Assembly: GCF_024181285.1 (NCBI RefSeq)
Contig: NZ_CP051201.1
Location: 2,418,001-2,482,000 of the forward strand
Source: Treponema sp. OMZ 790
GTDB lineage: Bacteria; Spirochaetota; Spirochaetia; Treponematales; Treponemataceae
Direction of reading: 5' to 3'
Length of the DNA stretch: 64,000 bases
Below the pieces are notes generated by a model. The model did not search any database and was not told the origin of the DNA. It worked only from the letters and a program-made list of their open reading frames with translations. Each line of letters begins with the position of its first letter. The first letter of the stretch is position 1. The position numbers were made by a program, and so were the translations under genes. Positions 58,255 to 64,000 of this stretch are shown here, one piece after another.

Positions 58255-58475
58255 TTATTTCAAGCCGCCCTTAAAGAGCGGTTGATTTCTTAACGTAAGT
58301 TTGTCCTTAACATGTTAAGGAATTTGGTAAAAGCTAATCAGCCAGCCTCTACCGGTTTTTGATACTTTCCTTACCAAAAGCTTTACGCTTTGGCTATTTT
58401 TGTTCTTTCCCTTCCCTCTTAATTTCAAATATCATTCGCTTGCAACTTGAAAAAGTTGTTTAGCGAGCAAAAGTG

Positions 58476-58505
58476 AGTATACATCATTTCCTCATCTTTT
58501 GTCAA
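58476..58505 (-). promoter_or_regulatory. rRNA promoter P2
   Basis: TTGACA (58505-58500) with an 18-base spacer and TATACT (58481-58476), about 220 bases before the 16S 5' end. The leader between holds CCTTAACATGTTAAGG and CCGCCCTTAAAGAGCGG hairpins that may serve processing. Confidence 0.65.
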
Positions 58506-58668
58506 GAGCTTTTTTCAAAAAAGTTTTAATTTTCTTTGGTCTTTTTTGCAAGTTTTCACCTTGCAAAACTTAAGGAGCTCTCCCTTCATTTAAAGGGTAA
58601 AACTTTCAAAACTTTTCAAGCATTTGCTGCCATTTTCAACGCTTCCGTCTCGCCGACGGTGAGAGGGA

Positions 58669-58696
58669 ATATATCCCATTCCGTAACTTTTGTCAA
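58669..58696 (-). promoter_or_regulatory. rRNA promoter P1
   Basis: TTGACA (58696-58691), 16 bases, TATATT (58674-58669). Lies upstream of P2 in a tandem arrangement, divergent from the gatC promoter. Confidence 0.55.
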
Positions 58697-58796
58697 GTAC
58701 TTTTTGTAAGGTTTTTATGGATTTTCTGCAGGCAAATTTGTTACCTGAAAGCCCATTTTTCTCCCGATTATAGATATGCCGGACATTTGGCCCTAC

Positions 58797-58825
58797 TTAA
58801 CATCATTTTCTATTTGTGATATTAT
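58797..58825 (+). promoter_or_regulatory. Promoter of gatCAB
   Basis: TTAACA (58797-58802), 17 bases, TATTAT (58820-58825), with a TGn extension. The gatC ATG is only 11 bases past the -10 (58837), leaving a leader of about 5 bases and no ribosome site. Confidence 0.6.
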
Positions 58826-58836
58826 GGCCGTCACTT

Positions 58837-59148
58837 ATGGAAAAAAATAGCAATAAAATATCAAAAGAAGTCTTTTCGACTCTTTTGTATCTTTCCCGCC
58901 TTTCTTTAGGGAAAGAAGAAGAAACCCGCTTAGCCGGACAGGTAAATAGCTTGGTAGGTTATTTCGAAATCTTGGATAAATTTGCCGACAGCAATTTGGA
59001 TTCATCAATGTATGCAACCCACGATGAATCAGCCTTACGCTCCGATGAAGTAAAAGAAGGTCTTGCTCAAAAAGACTTAAAAAAGATGACCTCGGAATAT
59101 ATGGATAATTATTTTAGAGTTCCCAAGGTTTTGGGTTCAGGAGCTTAG
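58837..59148 (+). CDS. gatC: Asp-tRNA(Asn)/Glu-tRNA(Gln) amidotransferase subunit C
   Basis: 103 residues from the ATG at 58837 (GTG at 58816 is in frame but overlaps the -10). Small subunit that clamps GatA to GatB: ISKEVFSTLLYLSRLSLG, LVGYFEILDKFADSNLDS and MDNYFRVPKVLGSG. Normal length. Begins gatC-gatA-gatB. The complex converts misacylated Glu-tRNA(Gln)/Asp-tRNA(Asn) to the amide form. Confidence 0.93.
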   Translation: MEKNSNKISKEVFSTLLYLSRLSLGKEEETRLAGQVNSLVGYFEILDKFADSNLDSSMYATHDESALRSDEVKEGLAQKDLKKMTSEYMDNYFRVPKVLGSGA

Positions 59149-59157
59149 GAGTTGTTT

Positions 59158-60615
59158 ATGATAACGAATTTGACATTTACTCAGCTGCGTGACAAACTAA
59201 AAAATAAAGAGCTTTCTTCCCTCGAAATTCTTAGAGCATTTAAAGCCGAATATGAAAAAGATTTAAAACAACCTCTTCCTTTAAACGGGTTTGTCGAATT
59301 TTTTGAAGACGCAGAAGAACATGCAAAGAAGGCGGATGAGCTTATTGCTAAAGGCGTTTCCTTTGACGAAAAACCACTTTTAGGCCTGCCCATTGCGGTA
59401 AAAGATAATATCTCAATGGCAGGAAAACTATGCACCTGCTGCAGCCGCTCATTACAAGGATATTATGCTCCATATAATGCAACGGTAATCGACCGATTGG
59501 TAGAGGCAGGCGCCGTTTTAATGGGAAGGATAAATATGGATGAACTCGCCATGGGTTCTTCAACCGAATTTTCATGCTACGGCCCGTCAAGAAATCCCGT
59601 TGACAGGGAAAGAACGCCGGGCGGAAGCTCTGGAGGCTCGGCTGCCGTAGTTGCAGGAAATCAGGCACCTTTTTCTCTCGGAACGGAAACGGGAGGCTCG
59701 GTTCGGCTTCCGGCTTCATATTGCGGAATTTACGGCCTTAAACCGACATACGGACTTTTCAGCCGATACGGGGTAGCAGCCTTCAGTTCTTCCTTAGACC
59801 AAGTAGGCCTTTTCGGAAAAGAAGCCGCCGATATAGCCCTCGGCATAGCCATCATGGCAGGCAAGGACGAAAATGACGAAACTTCGGAAGAAGCCGATTT
59901 TTCTTCATTATTAAATCTTTCTGCCTATTCAAAAAAAGAAATCGCCTCATTAAAATTTGCAATCCCCAAGGAATTTTTAAATACGGAAGGCTTGGATAAG
60001 GAAGTCAAACAAGTCTTTGATGAAGTATGTGCATGGCTTACCAAGAATGGGGCAAAACTTGAAGAAGTTTCCATTCCTGTTTTGGAAGCCTCAATTCCTA
60101 CTTATTATACTCTTGCAATCTCGGAGGGAGCGAGCAATCTCTCGCGCATAGACGGCATAAGGTTCGGCCTCCGCAAAGATGCCGGTAAGGGAAATGACGA
60201 GCTTTATATTCAAACAAGAAGCGAAGGTTTCGGCCCTGAGGTTAAAAGACGCATTATAACCGGCAACTATGTTCTTTCAAAAGAATTTTCAGGCGACTGT
60301 TACGAAAAAAGCTTAAACGTAAGGGCAAAAATAGCTCAAGGCGTAAATGAAGTTTTACAAAAATATGACTTTATAATCTGTCCGACAGCTCCGGCTCCGG
60401 CCTTTAAACTTAACGAAAAAGTAGATGATCCTATCGCTATGTACCTTTCGGACCTTTTTACAACCTTTGTAAACCTTGCCCGCATTCCGTCCCTTTCGGT
60501 TCCGGCAGGAAAAACAAAGGCAGGACTTCCGGTAGGCATTCAGTTTTGCGGAAAGAAATTTTCGGAAGAGAACATCTTAAAACTTGCAAAGGCCTGGGAG
60601 GAAGATCATGCTTAA
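59158..60615 (+). CDS. gatA: Amidotransferase subunit A (glutaminase)
   Basis: 485 residues from the ATG at 59158, 6 bases after TAGGAG. Amidase-signature enzyme that frees ammonia from glutamine. Catalytic Lys in LPIAVKDNIS, cis-Ser and Ser nucleophile in TPGGSSGGSAA and TETGGSVRLPASYCG. Overlaps gatB by 8 bases. Confidence 0.96.
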   Translation: MITNLTFTQLRDKLKNKELSSLEILRAFKAEYEKDLKQPLPLNGFVEFFEDAEEHAKKADELIAKGVSFDEKPLLGLPIAVKDNISMAGKLCTCCSRSLQGYYAPYNATVIDRLVEAGAVLMGRINMDELAMGSSTEFSCYGPSRNPVDRERTPGGSSGGSAAVVAGNQAPFSLGTETGGSVRLPASYCGIYGLKPTYGLFSRYGVAAFSSSLDQVGLFGKEAADIALGIAIMAGKDENDETSEEADFSSLLNLSAYSKKEIASLKFAIPKEFLNTEGLDKEVKQVFDEVCAWLTKNGAKLEEVSIPVLEASIPTYYTLAISEGASNLSRIDGIRFGLRKDAGKGNDELYIQTRSEGFGPEVKRRIITGNYVLSKEFSGDCYEKSLNVRAKIAQGVNEVLQKYDFIICPTAPAPAFKLNEKVDDPIAMYLSDLFTTFVNLARIPSLSVPAGKTKAGLPVGIQFCGKKFSEENILKLAKAWEEDHA

Positions 60616-62089
60616 ACACGGCAATTTAGAATACGAAATAATTATCGGCTGCGAAATACACTGCCAACTTTTAACCAAAACAAAGGCTTTTTGTTCTTGC
60701 GAAAACCGTTACGGCGGCATTCCGAATACGCGGGTTTGCCCCTCCTGTCTCGGACTTCCGGGAGCCCTCCCCAGAGTAAGCAAGGAATATGTAGAGTTCG
60801 GAATTAAGGCAGGGCACGCCCTCGGCTGCAGGATAAATAATTTTTCCAAATTTGACAGAAAACATTATTTTTATCCCGACCTTGTAAAGGGCTATCAGAT
60901 AACTCAATTTTACACACCTCTATGCGAAGAAGGCGAAGTCGAAATTAACCTCGCCGCTCAAAATGAGGAGCCTAAATTTAAGAAAGTGAGAATCGAGCGC
61001 ATCCACTTGGAGGAAGATGTCGGTAAGAGTCTTCATATAGAAGGTTCACACAGCTACATCGATTTTAACCGATCAGGAGTTCCTCTAATCGAAATTGTTT
61101 CAAAGCCCGATATGTCAACTCCCGATGAGGCTGCCCGCTACATGCAGACAATCAGGGAGATTTTAAAATTCGTCGGCGTTACTGACGGAAACATGGAAGA
61201 AGGAGCCCTGCGCTGCGATGCAAACATAAACTTAAAAATCATCGACAACGGCGTAGAGTTTAGAACCCCTATTTCGGAAATAAAAAATATGAACTCCTTT
61301 AAGGCTGTAAAGGATGCCTGCACCTATGAGGTTTCCCGCCAATTGGATGAATACACGAGCGAGAACCGAATTGCTTTTAAGCAGGGCTTTAAACGAACCA
61401 TGGGCTGGGACGAACCTTCAGGGCAGACTGTAATTCAGCGTACAAAAACAATAGCCGAAGACTACCGCTTTATGCCCGAACCGGATTTAAGAGCTCTGGA
61501 ATTGAGCGATGAGTTTATCAAAGAGGTGAGCGATTCGGTCGGAGAATTACCGGAAGCAAAACGGCTTCGGTTTAAAAAAGAATACCACTTGTCGGAATTC
61601 GATGTTCAGACCCTTACCTCGGAAAGAGATTTGGCGGAATGGTTTGAAGAGGCGGCAAAAAAATCTTCTTCTCCCAAAAAATGCGCCAACTGGATTTTGG
61701 CTGAAGTTTTGGCTGTTTTAAACGAAACAAACTCTTCTCTCTCCGATTTAAAATTCGGACCCTGTGCTATAGCAGAACTTGTAAATGTTATTGAAGAAGG
61801 AAAAATAACAAGCAAGCAGGCAAAGGATGTTTTTGCCGAGATGATAGCTCTCGGTAAAAAACCGTCTGCCATAATCGCCGAAAAAGGCATGGAACAGGTG
61901 AGCGACTCTTCCTTTATCGAAAAAATCGTAGAAGAAGTTTTTGCCGAAAACACCGAAGCCGTCCAAGACTGGAAAAACGGAAAGACCAATGTTGCAGGCT
62001 GGCTTATGGGACAGGTTATGAAAAAATCCGGCGGCAAGGCTAACCCGAAGCAAGCTGCCGAACTTGTAAACAAACGCCTGGCACAGTAA
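60608..62089 (+). CDS. gatB: Amidotransferase subunit B (kinase/tRNA-binding)
   Basis: 493 residues from the ATG at 60608, preceded by GGGAGGAAG inside gatA. Phosphorylates and amidates the misacylated tRNA. YEIIIGCEIHCQL start, Zn-type Cys cluster (CSCENRYGGIPNTRVCPSC), GDPD-like kinase region (GNMEEGALRCDANIN), and the C-terminal YqeY-like tRNA-binding tail. Confidence 0.96.
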   Translation: MLKHGNLEYEIIIGCEIHCQLLTKTKAFCSCENRYGGIPNTRVCPSCLGLPGALPRVSKEYVEFGIKAGHALGCRINNFSKFDRKHYFYPDLVKGYQITQFYTPLCEEGEVEINLAAQNEEPKFKKVRIERIHLEEDVGKSLHIEGSHSYIDFNRSGVPLIEIVSKPDMSTPDEAARYMQTIREILKFVGVTDGNMEEGALRCDANINLKIIDNGVEFRTPISEIKNMNSFKAVKDACTYEVSRQLDEYTSENRIAFKQGFKRTMGWDEPSGQTVIQRTKTIAEDYRFMPEPDLRALELSDEFIKEVSDSVGELPEAKRLRFKKEYHLSEFDVQTLTSERDLAEWFEEAAKKSSSPKKCANWILAEVLAVLNETNSSLSDLKFGPCAIAELVNVIEEGKITSKQAKDVFAEMIALGKKPSAIIAEKGMEQVSDSSFIEKIVEEVFAENTEAVQDWKNGKTNVAGWLMGQVMKKSGGKANPKQAAELVNKRLAQ

Positions 62090-62107
62090 ACTTAAAGCCG
62101 ATACAAT

Positions 62108-62147
62108 AAGCCCTCGCTTCTTAAAAAGTGTTAAGAAGTGCGGGCTT
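62108..62147. terminator. Bidirectional terminator after gatB
   Basis: AAGCCCTCGCTTCTTAA (62108-62124) pairs with TTAAGAAGTGCGGGCTT (62131-62147) with one mismatch, followed by a T-run; it serves the convergent gatB and the 62153 gene. Confidence 0.85.
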
Positions 62148-62152
62148 TTTTA

Positions 62153-63175
62153 TTAATCCGCCTCTCTTGCGATTTGGCATTCAAGTTCAATACCTGTCAT
62201 CAAATAATTATCGTCCATATCGATACTTGCAGTATAGGAATTATAAAATAAGTGATTGCTGTTACTGTGCCACGAAATTAGATAATGTTTATCTGCTTCT
62301 ATTTGATGAGGTCTTAATATCTTGCGCCCGAATGTTTTTTTCATGGTATCGGTTTTAAGCACAGAAAGCATATCGACCCCGTTTAATTTTATAGATATTT
62401 TATTATCTTTTGCTTTTGAAATGTCATCCTTTTTCATCCAAAAATAAATGATGCTGCAATCTTTAAGCGGGGTTTCCTTTTTCATGCTTCCATAAAATAT
62501 AAGCCGGGCAATAATTGCATTATTTTTTACTAAAACGGCTTTTGAATAAGGTACCGGTTTCATAGGCCGCCGATGATAACCTTTTGCAACGGATATATCC
62601 GGTGAACCTGAATATTTTTCAAATTCGTTTGAATTGGGAAATTTCATTATGTCTAAAGCAGTTACACGTCCCTTTTCCGTATAAATGTCAAAACCATCAT
62701 TCATAAGTTCTTTTATCGCGGTATGTCCTAATTTGATTTCGGTATTATTTAAGGTAAGAACCGGAGCTTTTACCGGTAAGCCGATAGCGATATATGCTAT
62801 TGTGCAAAAGACTAAAAACAATAAAGAGGCAAAAAGCACAACCAACGATTTTCCGGTGCGTTTTCTTGCATTAAAAAAGGCCATAATCGGCACAAGAATT
62901 ACCGTTCTTGTTAAAACGGCTGTTGCTGAAGGAAATCTGGATCCTTTGTAGATAATTTGTACAACAAAAAGAATTGCTATTATAAACATTAAACCATATA
63001 CAAGAATTTCGCCTAATCCCAATTTACCGGTTTTTGTATTTTCGTTTACCGGCTCATCAATTAATCTTTTTCCATTACCAAGGGTGTTTTTTAAATTGCG
63101 ATATAAAAAACAGGTGCAAAAAATAAATGAGATACCTAAAAAGGTCATTAGTCCGATATGCAAAAGTCTTCCCAT
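62153..63175 (-). CDS. Membrane protein of unknown function
   Basis: 340 residues from the ATG at 63175 (a TTG at 63181 is in frame). Four hydrophobic segments in residues 5-140 (GLMTFLGISFIFCTCFLY, LVYGLMFIIAILFVVQII, VILVPIMAFF, VVLFASLLFLVFCTIAYI) then a soluble domain of about 200 residues with no family I recognise. 13 bases from the DUF1877 gene upstream, so co-transcribed. Confidence 0.65.
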   Translation of the reverse strand: MGRLLHIGLMTFLGISFIFCTCFLYRNLKNTLGNGKRLIDEPVNENTKTGKLGLGEILVYGLMFIIAILFVVQIIYKGSRFPSATAVLTRTVILVPIMAFFNARKRTGKSLVVLFASLLFLVFCTIAYIAIGLPVKAPVLTLNNTEIKLGHTAIKELMNDGFDIYTEKGRVTALDIMKFPNSNEFEKYSGSPDISVAKGYHRRPMKPVPYSKAVLVKNNAIIARLIFYGSMKKETPLKDCSIIYFWMKKDDISKAKDNKISIKLNGVDMLSVLKTDTMKKTFGRKILRPHQIEADKHYLISWHSNSNHLFYNSYTASIDMDDNYLMTGIELECQIAREAD

Positions 63176-63187
63176 GTTCAAACCTGG

Positions 63188-63694
63188 TTAATAAATGGTA
63201 ACCAATACATTGCCGTCAGCTTCGAGCACTTGCTTGTAAAATTCTTTCATATTTTGAAAACAGTCGGTTAATTCCTCTTTTATTTCATCAGCTTCTTCTT
63301 CATAATCCCAAATGTTCGGATATAAATCCGCTTTTTTGCATTCTTTCATACTGAAATTATTCATAGCTTTTTCTATATCAAAATTATCGAGAGCTGAAAT
63401 GATGTCTTTAATTCTTGACTTTTCGGTGTAAGCTATAAAATCTTCTATGCCATCAATAGGAGATACGCCTACAACAGCTTCACTAAGAGGGTCATTTTCT
63501 ATCGGTTTGCTGCTATCGATACCAGTAAGCACAAAATGAAGTGCATCCCACATCTTATCTATATCCAGCAGCAGTTTTGCTTCTTCATTCCACTCTTCTA
63601 CATTCTCAAAGATTTCATCTTCTTCCGCATTAAAAGATTTGAGCTGTTTTAAATTCTCATCACTTAAATATTGATAGTTTGCTATCATTCCCAT
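63188..63694 (-). CDS. DUF1877 (YfbM-like) family protein
   Basis: 168 residues. MGMIANYQYLSDENL, WDALHFVLTG and PLSEAVVG are typical of DUF1877/YfbM. Acidic cytoplasmic protein of unknown function, often found beside polymorphic-toxin immunity genes. GGGAGG about 12 bases before the ATG. Confidence 0.85.
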   Translation of the reverse strand: MGMIANYQYLSDENLKQLKSFNAEEDEIFENVEEWNEEAKLLLDIDKMWDALHFVLTGIDSSKPIENDPLSEAVVGVSPIDGIEDFIAYTEKSRIKDIISALDNFDIEKAMNNFSMKECKKADLYPNIWDYEEEADEIKEELTDCFQNMKEFYKQVLEADGNVLVTIY

Positions 63695-63735
63695 TTTCTT
63701 ATACCTCCCGTAAGTTTTAAATTTGTTTAAGCTGA

Positions 63736-64000
63736 TTATTTCATTATATCACATTCTTCTTGTTTCTTATGAAATTTGATCCCAATCTTTTCGTTTTTAA
63801 AATCAAAAAAGCTTAGGCGGTTTTTTAACACTTGGTATCCGATTACACCGGATACCGGTACTTTGAGCTTAATATCGTCAATATTATGCATAACAGCGGT
63901 AACATCACTATATTCACTACCAAGTGCAGTTACCTTTATCTGAACTATTCCGTTTACTTCATCTATTACTTTTAAACTATCTATTCCAAAAGATTTATCA
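63736..64000 (-). CDS. Retropepsin-like aspartyl protease-like protein (C-terminal part only)
   Basis: The frame is open from the window end to TAA at 63736 (88 codons seen). VPVSGVIGYQVLKNRLSFFD followed by FKNEKIGIKF matches the end of pepsin/retropepsin-like bacterial proteins (G-x-I-G-x-x-x-L-x-x-x-x-x-x-x-D). The catalytic D-T/S-G would lie outside the window. Possible family only. Confidence 0.45.
   Translation of the reverse strand, partial: DKSFGIDSLKVIDEVNGIVQIKVTALGSEYSDVTAVMHNIDDIKLKVPVSGVIGYQVLKNRLSFFDFKNEKIGIKFHKKQEECDIMK

Overview
The window comes from an oral-type spirochaete, most likely Treponema denticola or a close relative such as T. putidum. The trans-2-enoyl-CoA reductase (FabV/Ter) at 26112-27305 is nearly the known T. 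denticola enzyme but differs at several residues I remember, so this may be another strain or sister species. Other support: low-GC, A-rich genes, a 16S-tRNA-Ile-23S-5S rRNA operon, leucine-rich-repeat surface proteins, and several Treponema-type hypothetical families. All assignments are from reading the sequence; no database was searched.

Layout. 1-8.6 kb: anaerobic cobalamin genes (cbiJ, cbiH, cbiG, cbiF), all on the minus strand but split by an AAA-ATPase/nuclease-like gene, a radical SAM gene on the other strand, a MATE exporter and a uracil-DNA-glycosylase-like gene. 8.7-13 kb: two ABC half-exporters and an MFS transporter in one operon. 13-17.3 kb: a truncated regulator, a methyltransferase, parA-parB, a Lys-rich protein and a DUF2400 protein. 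17.3-22.2 kb: a nucleotidyltransferase, an Rpn-type nuclease with a broken copy beside it, and two GC-rich genes (HU/DUF4469 protein; InlB/BspA-like lipoprotein). 22.2-22.7 kb: a control region with an 11.5-copy heptanucleotide repeat.

22.7-40.6 kb is a type II fatty-acid synthesis cluster (fabH-fabD-fabG, fabV, accB-accC-accD-accA) opened up by accessory DNA: a GxxExxY gene between two 100-bp repeats, a RhuM remnant, an AlbA/RecG-like regulator with a 12-bp tandem repeat, five tandem leucine-rich-repeat (LRR) secreted proteins, and a GIN-domain lipoprotein. 40.7-53.1 kb: hutH, an EEP-family hydrolase, a spirochaetal protein of unknown function with a DUF318 permease and its TIGR03943 partner, and a MoxR-transglutaminase/TPR-DUF58 operon. 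53.1-58.3 kb: the rRNA operon on the minus strand. 58.8-62.1 kb: gatCAB. 62.1-64 kb: three poorly characterised genes.

The most interesting signal is at 28.9-35.9 kb. The LRR genes are mosaics of each other, varying in copy number by whole 21-residue repeats. The fourth ends in a formylglycine-generating-enzyme (FGE)/C-type-lectin-like domain whose last 24 variable codons are almost all NNY, the mark expected of a diversity-generating retroelement (DGR) target. No reverse transcriptase or template repeat is in the window, so it would have to be diversified in trans. Other notable signals are a dispersed palindromic element flanking the GxxExxY cassette and consensus promoters placed so close to start codons (parA, the 43477 gene, gatC) that the mRNAs would be leaderless or nearly so.
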